From the NCBI GenBank assembly GCA_023251595.1, contig JAHEYM010000047.1, positions 1 through 14,174 on the forward strand: DNA of 14,174 bases, written 5' to 3'. The position numbers and the translations under genes are program-made. This DNA is from Bacteroidota bacterium. GTDB lineage: Bacteria > Bacteroidota > Bacteroidia > AKYH767-A > JABDAW01. Of this stretch, positions 1 through 7,005 are shown piece by piece; positions within the stretch are counted from its first letter, which is position 1; the number at the start of each line of letters is the position of its first letter. The notes under the pieces are model-generated. The model ran no database searches. It was not told where the DNA came from and was given only the letters and a program-made list of their open reading frames with translations.

Positions 1-323
1 TAATTTGTTCATTGCTACTACCAAAATGTCGCCCCTACGGGGCTTTTGGGAAATAATTTAATCATTTGTGCTACTACCAAAATGTCGCCCCTACGGGGCT
101 TTTTGGAAATAATTTAATCATTTGTGCTACTACCAAAATGTCGCCCCTACGGGGCTTTTTGGAAATAATTTGTTCATTGCTACTACCAAAATGTCGCTCC
201 TACGGGGCTTTTTGGAAATAATTTGTTCATTGCTACTACCAAAATGTCGCCCCTACGGGGCTTTTTGGAAATAATTTGTTCATTGCTACTACCAAAATGT
301 CGCCCCTACGGGGCTTTTTGGAA
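1..323. repeat. Six-copy 53/56-bp tandem hairpin repeat (REP-like)
   Basis: Six near-identical units have a conserved 45-bp core beginning CTACTACC at 15, 71, 127, 180, 233 and 286. Each core holds the palindrome GCCCC-TAC-GGGGC (31-43, 87-99, 143-155, 196-208, 249-261, 302-314). An outer CCAAAA/TTTTGG pair is separated from the inner stem by an unpaired TGTC on one side, so each unit can fold into a bulged hairpin. On the plus strand each inner stem is followed by a T run, which resembles an intrinsic terminator. Linkers between cores come in two types, AATCATTTGTG (period 56, between copies 1-2 and 2-3) and GTTCATTG (period 53, the others). Copy 4 has one C-to-T change in the stem, which leaves a G-U pair. 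The array probably begins outside the window. It lies past the 3' end of the minus-strand C25 gene. Short open frames through it look spurious. Interpretation as a REP-like or terminator array is inference. Confidence 0.93.
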
Positions 324-333
324 TTGTCCCTTT

Positions 334-360
334 CACTATCCACTATCCACTATCCACTGT
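334..360. repeat. CACTATC heptamer tandem repeat
   Basis: Three exact CACTATC copies (334-354) and a partial fourth (CACTGT) sit between the large hairpin array and the stop codon of the C25 peptidase gene. The array abuts the stop codon. No function can be read from it. Confidence 0.85.
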
Positions 361-3300
361 TCATTCCCCCTTCACCATTTTCAAAACCTTAATTTCTCCA
401 CCCACATCAATTCTCACGAAATAAATTCCGGGAGATAATTTGGCGGTTGAAAAATTAATCTGATGTGTGCCGGAGGATTGTTCTGGAGAATTCAGAATTT
501 CTGAAACTGATTTTCCTGTAACATCTATTAATTGAATATTTGCGGGAAGAACATTTTTTAGTGAATAACGCACGGTGCAGAAATCGTGGGCAGGATTCGG
601 ATATAACATTGCCTGCTGTATATCCTGATTCGGATTATTCATGCCAAGCGGACCAAATGCCGGTAAAATAATATTATCAACCCAGGCACAGTCTTCGTTT
701 TGTAACATATATACATCTTTCATATATTCCCATCTGAACGTGTGAACACCTGGTGTTACAGGAAAGGCATGACGTTCCCATCCATGCAATCCGGAAATCT
801 GATAAACACGAACTGCATCTATAAAGAAATTAAAATAATCGTAATCCTGTTCCGAAGAAACTTTTCCGTAAAATGAAATTGAATCCTGTTGCAAGACATT
901 TAATGTGATCGACATTTCGGAAGATTGTGAGTCTGTAATTCCTCCGGATTTGGAACAATAATTTCCTGCGTAAGGTGCTTCCGTTGTTGTAAACCAGGGA
1001 ACATCGCCACCTAAAGTCCAGGGGAATTGTGTGAAATTATTTGTTTCAAAAGTTTCCTGCGCCTGACTTATTGTTTGATAATAAATTCTTTGTGTTGTAT
1101 ATGATCCTGCCGTAACTGTATATGTAAGCATAATGACTGTTCCGGCAACAGCAGTGGGAGATACATTTAATTGAAATGTCGCGTTCGCACTGCCATTATG
1201 TGTAATTATGCCAAGATTAAAAGTCGGTGAACCTTGGATTGTAACACCGATTCCTGCAACACTTAATGTACCAGTCGCGGTAGGTGAATCACTGTGTCCG
1301 CCATTTGTTGTTGGAATTGTTATCGTCACATTTTCGGATGGATCCAACACTCCATTTCCGTTTCCTGAAAGGTCATTAACAGTCAGCGTCCCCGTGCCTA
1401 AAACGGGAGCATGTATAGGTATAGTCAGGTAAGAACTCCAATTGCCACCTGCAGTGTCTGTAATATGAATTGTGAATTGCGACATGTGCATATCGGGAAC
1501 TGATGGCGATACAGAAAATGCAATGGCGCTATTTTGAGTTGCCATGGTACTTAGGGGAATCGTTGAGTATGACTGAGTACTGTCTGTAATTGTAATATAT
1601 GGATCTGAAATAGAGTACTTCAGATTTACGCCGACTGCATCAGAGAGTCCGACATTCTTTAAAGTAACATCGAAGAGATCATTTTCAGCATAATCCGCCC
1701 AGAAATCGTTATTTCCGGCCACATCATTTATATGTGAAGAATAATAAATGACATAAGCTCCGGCTGAAGGAACAATTAATACAGTTCCGAAATATGGAAT
1801 TTTATTATATGCTGTCGCCGTTACGTGAATTGTATCTACTACTGTTAAAGCCGCAAAATTAATTGTCGCTGAACCACCGCTGCTGATTCCGGTTCCAAGA
1901 ATTTGTCCTTGAAGAGTGAGGCAAATTAAAGCGCCGTCGGTATTGCAATTTACTGTGAACTGAGTTGCACCGAGAAAAATAGTGGCTGCATGCGAAACCG
2001 TCATGGGCATGGGCGTGTCGGTGCGCACATCGAGCGAAGGATCACCGAAACAATTCCATGTTGAAGTCATTTCATCACCCTGAGAACCATAATTATCGTT
2101 CATGTGCATACAACCATTCATCGAAATTCCGCCAAAAGTTCTTTTGATATTATTCAAATAACTTTCGACCAGAATACTATCCATTTCATCCTGTCCATCC
2201 ATTGGAGGATTCCAACTTTGATTAATTGTTGACATTAATGACGCGACGGTTCCAGATGGTTGTCCATTATAGGTGTGGCGTTGACAATGCTCAGCAAAAC
2301 AAGTCTGACTGACGAAATCGCCTACTACACAACCCACAGGCCAGAAAAAAGGCAATGCTCCGGTGTTTGTGAGAAGATCTACATCAGAACTCGAAAATCC
2401 GGTGGTGACAATACTTGAGCTGCTCCCATGACCTGTATAATTAATTACAGAACATCCGCCATTAATAATTGTTGCAAGATCAGCTTGAACAGGATCGCCG
2501 GGAGCATCATCACCATTATGTGTTGCATCATATAATTCATTTACAGTTGAATAACCATAACCTAAAAGTGAGTTGTGAATATTCCTTTCATGTTCCCAAT
2601 CCATTTCATTATCGTCGCCGGGACCGAGATTAGAACCGATGCAAACACCGTGTTTATACCAGGTTCCGCCAACTGTCGGATTCTTTTCATATTCAATCGA
2701 ACGTTGAACCTGGGTTTGCACATCTGCATTTGATTCAGCAGAAAATCTACCGACAAATACTTCCGGATAATAATCGCTTCCCATTATACATCCATACGAA
2801 TTATCGGATGCCCCATATTGATCGGAGAAAGGAGGAATTTGTGGAGCATCGCCCACGAGCAATAAATATTTTAGATTATTTGTATTATAGAAATTTGCAA
2901 CATACGTTTGAATATCCGCTTCAGTTGTTCCGACAGTTGCAAAATCAACCATTGTTACTTTTATTCCTTTTGCAGTTTTCCAGGCAACGAAAGGAGCCAT
3001 GTCCGGCATATATGCACCGTGAGAAATAATTAACATATCGCCATTTTCTTCAACCGGAGTGTATCTTGTCGTTGATTCGAAATTTAAAAACAGGTTTTTA
3101 TATATTTGATAAAATTCACGATCAATTTTGTCGGGACGGGTAGTTCTCACAAATTGATTTACTCCATTCTGATCTTTCACAAAAACATGAATTTCCAAAG
3201 AAATATATATCCGAAGAACCTGCGTTATGGGATTATATTGAATTGGATTGACCATAAGAGTTTGTCCACGAAAATCGCGGAGAATAAACGGTTGACGTAA

Positions 3301-3780
3301 TGAAGCTCTTTCCGCCGGAAAAAATTCATCGTGAGTATAAACTTCACCATAAGTATAATTAATATTCGCCGGATTAATATTTCTATATAAATTTCCTTTT
3401 GACGGAGCAATTATAATATTCGGATAATCTGTGTATGCGCCGGCTGTCACTTCAACGTCCATATTCGCCATATCGGGGATGATGATAGAGGCCGTAAGTT
3501 TTGGAAGATCAGGCGTTCCGGTCTTGAGCATAGGTGTTCCCTGATCCATTCCGAGAGTGAAAGCATCACCGTTCGGCGTACTAACCGTTCTGACTTCGAC
3601 CTGACCGGGGGTCACCTTGAAGAAATACCCGTCAGAATTTTGGGCGGTAAGTTGAAGATTAGTTTTAGCCGGAGAGGTGGGATTGAGTATGCTTTTCGAG
3701 CCCTGAGTAAGGGGCTGCGCACTAATTGATGAAGCACAGAATATGGCCAAAACCGTAATGAGGATGTACCTGATTTTCAT
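361..3780 (-). CDS. Gingipain-type C25 cysteine peptidase, T9SS cargo
   Basis: A secreted cysteine endopeptidase of 1139 residues, related to the gingipains, predicted to be exported to the periplasm and then through T9SS to the surface or medium. Residues 1-21 form a signal peptide ending SISA-Q. About 22-245 match a gingipain-style propeptide. The C25 catalytic domain covers about 246-590: YLLLVGD at 305-311, then Tyr-Thr-Gly-His-Gly with the likely catalytic His451, and Gly-Cys-Val-Val-Gly-Asp-Phe with the likely nucleophile Cys484, followed by CFAE (494-497) as in gingipains. Residues about 590-900 look like beta-sandwich domains. About 908-1042 (ETFE ... WVDNI) resemble a cleaved-adhesin or jelly-roll domain. 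The end (about 1058-1139) is a T9SS type A sorting domain with YPNPAHD and SPGIYFVRI. Substrate preference (Arg, Lys or other) cannot be read by eye. The ATG at 3780 is supported by the signal peptide and by a TATATTTG promoter box 26-33 nt upstream. Confidence 0.95.
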   Translation of the reverse strand: MKIRYILITVLAIFCASSISAQPLTQGSKSILNPTSPAKTNLQLTAQNSDGYFFKVTPGQVEVRTVSTPNGDAFTLGMDQGTPMLKTGTPDLPKLTASIIIPDMANMDVEVTAGAYTDYPNIIIAPSKGNLYRNINPANINYTYGEVYTHDEFFPAERASLRQPFILRDFRGQTLMVNPIQYNPITQVLRIYISLEIHVFVKDQNGVNQFVRTTRPDKIDREFYQIYKNLFLNFESTTRYTPVEENGDMLIISHGAYMPDMAPFVAWKTAKGIKVTMVDFATVGTTEADIQTYVANFYNTNNLKYLLLVGDAPQIPPFSDQYGASDNSYGCIMGSDYYPEVFVGRFSAESNADVQTQVQRSIEYEKNPTVGGTWYKHGVCIGSNLGPGDDNEMDWEHERNIHNSLLGYGYSTVNELYDATHNGDDAPGDPVQADLATIINGGCSVINYTGHGSSSSIVTTGFSSSDVDLLTNTGALPFFWPVGCVVGDFVSQTCFAEHCQRHTYNGQPSGTVASLMSTINQSWNPPMDGQDEMDSILVESYLNNIKRTFGGISMNGCMHMNDNYGSQGDEMTSTWNCFGDPSLDVRTDTPMPMTVSHAATIFLGATQFTVNCNTDGALICLTLQGQILGTGISSGGSATINFAALTVVDTIHVTATAYNKIPYFGTVLIVPSAGAYVIYYSSHINDVAGNNDFWADYAENDLFDVTLKNVGLSDAVGVNLKYSISDPYITITDSTQSYSTIPLSTMATQNSAIAFSVSPSVPDMHMSQFTIHITDTAGGNWSSYLTIPIHAPVLGTGTLTVNDLSGNGNGVLDPSENVTITIPTTNGGHSDSPTATGTLSVAGIGVTIQGSPTFNLGIITHNGSANATFQLNVSPTAVAGTVIMLTYTVTAGSYTTQRIYYQTISQAQETFETNNFTQFPWTLGGDVPWFTTTEAPYAGNYCSKSGGITDSQSSEMSITLNVLQQDSISFYGKVSSEQDYDYFNFFIDAVRVYQISGLHGWERHAFPVTPGVHTFRWEYMKDVYMLQNEDCAWVDNIILPAFGPLGMNNPNQDIQQAMLYPNPAHDFCTVRYSLKNVLPANIQLIDVTGKSVSEILNSPEQSSGTHQINFSTAKLSPGIYFVRIDVGGEIKVLKMVKGE

Positions 3781-3805
3781 TGGGTAGGGGTTAGGTAAGG
3801 AAGTT

Positions 3806-3813
3806 CAAATATA
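3806..3813 (-). promoter_or_regulatory. -7 promoter box of the C25 gene
   Basis: On the minus strand this reads TATATTTG, a perfect match to the Bacteroidota -7 consensus TAnnTTTG. It implies a leader of about 20 nt. No TTTG is found about 20 bp upstream where the -33 box is expected. That position lies between the box and the octamer array that ends at 3840. Confidence 0.6.
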
Positions 3814-3839
3814 GGGAAAATAATTGAGAATTACTACTA

Positions 3840-3952
3840 GTTGAAAAGTTGAAGAGTTGAAAAGTTGAAGGGTTGAACAGTTGAACAGTTGAAAGGTTGA
3901 AGGGTTGAAGGGTTGAAGGGTTGAAAGGTTGAAAGGTTGAAGTGTTGAGGAA
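3840..3952. repeat. 14-copy GTTGAANN octamer array upstream of C25 gene
   Basis: Fourteen 8-bp units with exact 8-bp phase. On the plus strand each is GTTG followed by AAAA, AAGA, AAGG, AACA, AAAG or AAGT (the last is GTTGAGGA). In the direction of C25 transcription the unit reads CAAC-NNTT. The array starts just past the stop codon of the upstream membrane-protein gene and ends 59 nt before the C25 ATG, against the -33 position of its promoter. A five-copy array of the same unit and orientation precedes the M1 peptidase gene. The unit is degenerate rather than identical. Confidence 0.95.
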
Positions 3953-3960
3953 GGAGACCA

Positions 3961-5688
3961 CTACAGTATCTTATACAAATAAATATCCCATTCCGAATTA
4001 ATGTCAGAAAACTTCTTCAAAAAATTCAATTGTAATTGTTCATAGTTTATGATTGGAACAGCGGAGAAAATATATTCTCCACCCATTTTCTTTAATGCTG
4101 ATGAATTAATATCCAGACTATCTGCACGCGATCCGCATTTTTTCGAACAGGTTAAATTGCATGTATTTCTAAGCTCGGCACTGAATAAATAACATCTTGA
4201 TCCCCAATCATCATAATATTGTCGCAGCTCATTATTTTTATTCAATTCGCTTGCTATTATTTCTCTAAATTCCTGCTTGTATTTAAGCGGATAATTATTC
4301 TGATAACTATCGAGTGTATAGAAGCCGTTGTACTGTGCAATAGACGGGAACATTCCCAAACTTACAACTCTGTATTCGCTCTTGGGTTTGTTTATAAAGG
4401 TAGCAACTTCACCAAAAAGTTCAGCGGCGTAAAATGATTTAAACCCGGGAATTTTTTCAGCGTATTCCTTTGCGAAAATCGTTTTGGCATAATTATATCT
4501 TAATTCTTCGTTTTGCCAGGCGATGAAAAGAAACTGTACAATAAGAAAAGAGGGGATTATTACCGGGTGAAGTTTTTGAAACGTGTATTGAACAGAAATA
4601 CCTAATATAATGAACCACAAGACTGGAATTAAGAATTCGATTCTGGAGAATTGAAACGACAATAATATGTGAGAAAAGTTTTGCATTTTGAAACAAATAA
4701 TCGGATAGGTTGCTGCGAATAACGAGATGATTCCAATTATAACAATTGGTAAGGCAAGTATTTTGATTTTTTTAAGATCATTTTTTACTATAAAAAAAGT
4801 TACTAATGCAAACAAATAAATTGGCAAAGCAGTGAACGAAGAGGAGTGATACTGACCTTTGGCAAAAATAGTATAGAAGTCGATGAGTGCATTTTTGATG
4901 GAGTAGGGTTCCGCCACCCAAGCGGATCTGTGTGAAATATAATCGCCCGGCCAGATAAAACTTTTTAGAGTGATAATATTTGCGATTAGAAAACCGCAGA
5001 TGAGAATACCAAGTCCGATAAAATAGGATTTATTGATTGTTAGATTTTTATTTGTGAATCTGTATATGCCATAAATGCTTAAGGCTGCTACTATGAAAGG
5101 AGCAATCATAGCAATGTGTGCATAGAAAGGAAATGCGGAAATGATAAGCCAGTTTAAAATGCTTCTATGATTGTAACATAAATTTAAAAATGCCCAGATA
5201 AGAATTGGTTGTCCCATAACCGACAGACCATAAACGCTATATATTGGAATGAATGAAAATAACGCGGAGATTGCGATAATTGCTTTGGTATTGCTACCTT
5301 TCATTAAATAATCTTTTGCAAAAAGGTACATTCCCATAAAGCCGATCATGCGGATCAAAACTGAGTTGATGACGTACGCCCAAAAAGATGGAAAGATTAA
5401 AAACAGAAGTCTGATGAAACTAAATTCGGAATGAAAAAAACTTCTTGGAATACCGTTCATTACATTCGGAACGATTGTGTTACCATCGAAACCAAATAAT
5501 AAACCTGTACTTTTTAATAAATGGAGAAAAACAAATTCACTATCTAGATTGTCATGAATAGTGAGATATGAACCGATGCCTAAATAAATATATGGGAATA
5601 GAAAAATGAACAGGAGTGCAATTCCCGATACAAAAAATAATTTTGTGTCTTTTATATTCTGTATCGGGAATTTAATGCTTTTGAGCAT
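3961..5688 (-). CDS. Multipass membrane protein, GT-C-like / DUF6044-like
   Basis: An integral membrane protein of 575 residues with about ten hydrophobic segments between residues 15 and 391, then a soluble C-terminal part of about 185 residues. After the first segment comes His-Asp-Asn-Leu-Asp-Ser-Glu (45-51). An acidic motif in the first extracytoplasmic loop is typical of GT-C glycosyltransferases, which use lipid-linked sugars, so a cell-envelope sugar-transfer role is possible but not shown. The C-terminal part has YNGFYTLDSYQNNYPLKY (453-470) and WGSRCYLF (495-502), which I associate from memory with the uncharacterised YkoS/DUF6044 group; a search is needed to confirm. Four cysteines follow a C-x10-C-x3-C-x3-C pattern (499, 510, 514, 518), suggesting disulfides or metal binding. 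It appears to have its own promoter and no close functional partner nearby. No hairpin terminator is visible after its stop, so transcripts could run through the octamer array into the C25 gene. Confidence 0.85.
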   Translation of the reverse strand: MLKSIKFPIQNIKDTKLFFVSGIALLFIFLFPYIYLGIGSYLTIHDNLDSEFVFLHLLKSTGLLFGFDGNTIVPNVMNGIPRSFFHSEFSFIRLLFLIFPSFWAYVINSVLIRMIGFMGMYLFAKDYLMKGSNTKAIIAISALFSFIPIYSVYGLSVMGQPILIWAFLNLCYNHRSILNWLIISAFPFYAHIAMIAPFIVAALSIYGIYRFTNKNLTINKSYFIGLGILICGFLIANIITLKSFIWPGDYISHRSAWVAEPYSIKNALIDFYTIFAKGQYHSSSFTALPIYLFALVTFFIVKNDLKKIKILALPIVIIGIISLFAATYPIICFKMQNFSHILLSFQFSRIEFLIPVLWFIILGISVQYTFQKLHPVIIPSFLIVQFLFIAWQNEELRYNYAKTIFAKEYAEKIPGFKSFYAAELFGEVATFINKPKSEYRVVSLGMFPSIAQYNGFYTLDSYQNNYPLKYKQEFREIIASELNKNNELRQYYDDWGSRCYLFSAELRNTCNLTCSKKCGSRADSLDINSSALKKMGGEYIFSAVPIINYEQLQLNFLKKFSDINSEWDIYLYKIL

Positions 5689-5720
5689 TTATTTTGTAGT
5701 GACCTTTTATGTTAGAGCCA

Positions 5721-5728
5721 CAATATTA
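5721..5728 (-). promoter_or_regulatory. Possible -7 box of the membrane-protein gene
   Basis: On the minus strand this reads TAATATTG, one mismatch from TAnnTTTG, 32 nt upstream of the ATG. No convincing TTTG is seen at the -33 position. The 131-bp gap from the cupin gene makes a separate promoter plausible. Confidence 0.35.
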
Positions 5729-5796
5729 GGGATTATTTCCAACATCCCGAAAAATGGCTTTCGTTTCCACCATTTTTTATGCTGTTATGCTCTTTC

Positions 5797-5819
5797 ATTC
5801 TACAATACTTTTGTAGAAT
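5797..5819 (-). other. Stem-loop directly after the cupin stop codon
   Basis: ATTCTACAA and TTGTAGAAT form perfect 9-bp arms around a 5-nt loop. The structure touches the cupin stop codon (5820-5822). No U tract follows on the transcribed strand, so it is not a textbook intrinsic terminator. It could protect the mRNA 3' end, help termination, or be an operator. Confidence 0.6.
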
Positions 5820-6263
5820 TTACACTACTGCTGCTTTCGGCAGAGCTGGAACCAGTCCGTGTCTTGCCATGACAATTTTCAGTTTTTCTATATCCGGCGG
5901 ACCACCGGCATTTACGATTTCTGCACATTCTTTAAAGAAATTGGGTCCGATGAGCGCCGGTGTAATTACCGCCAATGACTTTGCATTTTCCTGATAGAGA
6001 TTGTTGAAACCGTGTACTGCGCCTCTCGGAATAAAATAAGATTCACCAGGACCGATGTCGATTGGTTTTCCTTCGACTGTAAAGGTAATAACTCCTTCGA
6101 GACCGTAAACAGTTTCGTCATAATGTTCGTGAGAATGTGCCAACGGGACTTTCGCTCCAACCGGTACCATAAATTCAAACATGGCTACAGAGCCATTGGT
6201 GTCGGCAGCTTCAAGAAGAAAACTAATGGTGGTTTGTCCGATTCTGATAACTTCGTTTTTCAT
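5820..6263 (-). CDS. Small single-domain cupin protein
   Basis: A 147-residue cytoplasmic protein with one conserved beta-barrel (cupin). Motif 1 is present as HSHEHYDE (43-50), giving likely metal ligands His43, His45 and Glu50. Motif 2 is PGESYFIPRGAVHGF (72-86), giving His84. These four residues normally bind Fe, Mn, Ni or Zn. The C-terminal tail after about residue 105 is helical and contains GGPPD (120-124). Cupins of this size include dioxygenases, isomerases and small-molecule sensors; the substrate cannot be inferred. The gene lies 79 bp downstream of the Crp/Fnr-family regulator gene on the same strand, and the gap carries a promoter box and an FNR-type dyad, so it is the best candidate target of that regulator. 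The ATG at 6263 gives the expected N-terminal beta strand. Confidence 0.88.
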   Translation of the reverse strand: MKNEVIRIGQTTISFLLEAADTNGSVAMFEFMVPVGAKVPLAHSHEHYDETVYGLEGVITFTVEGKPIDIGPGESYFIPRGAVHGFNNLYQENAKSLAVITPALIGPNFFKECAEIVNAGGPPDIEKLKIVMARHGLVPALPKAAVV

Positions 6264-6294
6264 TTTGTAAGGGTTTAGTGGTTAATTTATGAAG

Positions 6295-6302
6295 CAAAAT
6301 TA
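6295..6302 (-). promoter_or_regulatory. -7 promoter box of the cupin gene
   Basis: On the minus strand this reads TAATTTTG, a perfect TAnnTTTG. It lies 31 nt before the cupin ATG. The expected -33 position falls on the proximal arm of the dyad at 6322-6341 and has no TTTG, which would suit an activator-dependent promoter. Confidence 0.6.
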
Positions 6303-6321
6303 TCTGGCTGGACGATCATTC

Positions 6322-6341
6322 TTCTTGATTTGAATCAAGAA
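6322..6341. promoter_or_regulatory. Perfect dyad with FNR-type core, likely regulator operator
   Basis: A perfect inverted repeat with 9-bp arms and a 2-bp centre. Its core is TTGAT-TTGA-ATCAA (6325-6338), identical to the FNR consensus TTGAT-N4-ATCAA. The centre lies about 33 bp from the middle of the cupin -7 box, so about -40 from the inferred start point, which is the class II activator position of Crp/Fnr proteins. It sits one base past the regulator gene's stop codon. An alternative is an RNA stem-loop at the end of the regulator mRNA, but no U tract follows. Confidence 0.7.
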
Positions 6342-6342
6342 A

Positions 6343-6924
6343 TTAACCTTTCACAATTTTTTTTCTGATACGGCTTAATGTTTCGGGTGTAATACCAAGA
6401 TACGCCGCGATGTGGTACAAGGGCAAACGTTTGAGCAGGGCAGGCTCCTCTTTCTCAAAACGCAGATATTTTTCTTCAGGTGTTTCGACGGTTGCTTCAC
6501 CCAAACGTTTTTTCAACATATAATTTGTATCTTGTTGAGCTCTGATAAAATACATGGTCAAGGGTGGAATATGTGTCACAGCATAAATCCAATTCTTTTG
6601 ATTAATATATAACAGTTCGCTGTCTTCAAGTGCTTGCAAATTTAATTCTGTTGGCGTATTATTGAGGAAACTTACCAATTCGCTGCACCAGCCATTTTCT
6701 GTTTTAAAATAAATATTTCTTTCATCCCCGTTTTTATTTATATAATATTGACGAAGACATCCCTTTTCAATAAAGTAAACATATTTAGCGATGCTGCCTG
6801 CCTGAAAAAGATGTTCGTTTTTCTTCACAGACAGATGCTCGAAAAGTGGAATCAGTTTAGCAAATTCTTTGTCAGAGAATTCAACTCTGCTTCTGAATTC
6901 GCTTAACATAAGTGATTCAGTCAT
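6343..6924 (-). CDS. Crp/Fnr-family transcriptional regulator
   Basis: A 193-residue protein with an N-terminal cyclic-nucleotide-binding-type beta barrel (about 18-115), a dimerisation helix (about 117-140) and a C-terminal winged helix (about 150-192). The recognition helix is TPETLSRIRKK (179-189). Its Glu181-x-x-Ser184-Arg185 matches the FNR-type ExxSR reading pattern and not the CRP RExxxR type. It lacks the N-terminal cysteine cluster of FNR, having only Cys56 and Cys80, so oxygen sensing through a 4Fe-4S cluster is unlikely. The phosphate-binding cassette keeps a Glu (82), but the usual Arg is replaced around Thr92-Glu93, so canonical cAMP binding is doubtful. The signal is unknown. 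The cupin gene follows on the same strand, with an FNR-type box between them. The upstream FG-GAP gene ends 64 bp before the start, and no TAnnTTTG box was found in that gap. Confidence 0.92.
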   Translation of the reverse strand: MTESLMLSEFRSRVEFSDKEFAKLIPLFEHLSVKKNEHLFQAGSIAKYVYFIEKGCLRQYYINKNGDERNIYFKTENGWCSELVSFLNNTPTELNLQALEDSELLYINQKNWIYAVTHIPPLTMYFIRAQQDTNYMLKKRLGEATVETPEEKYLRFEKEEPALLKRLPLYHIAAYLGITPETLSRIRKKIVKG

Positions 6925-6931
6925 GACTCAG

Positions 6932-6964
6932 ATCAGTTTTTATCAGTTCAATCAGCGTCATCAG
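6932..6964. repeat. ATCAG-containing 9-10 bp tandem repeat
   Basis: ATCAG recurs at 6932, 6942, 6951 and 6960, with similar flanks (GTT or CGTC). It sits just upstream of the regulator start codon and is a degenerate short-period array like the others at gene boundaries in this window. Confidence 0.6.
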
Positions 6965-6985
6965 CGTTCCGTTTACGGTTTTTTG

Positions 6986-7005
6986 ATATTATTCGATAAT
7001 AATAT
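6986..7005 (-). other. AT-rich stem-loop spanning the FG-GAP gene stop
   Basis: ATATTATT and AATAATAT give perfect 8-bp arms with a 4-nt loop, overlapping the last codons and stop (6989-6991) of the FG-GAP gene. No U tract follows on the minus strand; six A's do. It may be only AT-rich coincidence, because one arm encodes the terminal Ile-Ile-Ile run. Confidence 0.4.

Noticed and set aside
1..323. CRISPR array
   Set aside because: The intervals between repeats are themselves nearly identical (two linker types of 8 and 11 nt) and the unit is a strong GC palindrome with an outer stem. There are no unique spacers and no cas genes.
223..438. Small plus-strand protein of 71 residues running out of the hairpin array
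   Set aside because: It is a translation of the tandem repeat into the heptamer array and the antisense of the C25 gene end. Composition follows the repeat, with no domain or start context.
3840..3952. Coding repeat region
   Set aside because: An 8-bp period is not a multiple of three, no long open frame crosses it on either strand, and it lies in the gap between two well-defined genes.
6343..6924. Calling the regulator FNR itself, an oxygen sensor
   Set aside because: Only two cysteines are present and none form the N-terminal FNR cluster. Only the DNA-recognition helix is FNR-like.
6969..6984. CCGT-TT-ACGG followed by T6 as a plus-strand terminator
   Set aside because: The stem is only 4 bp with a 2-nt loop, and there is no plus-strand gene upstream for it to end.
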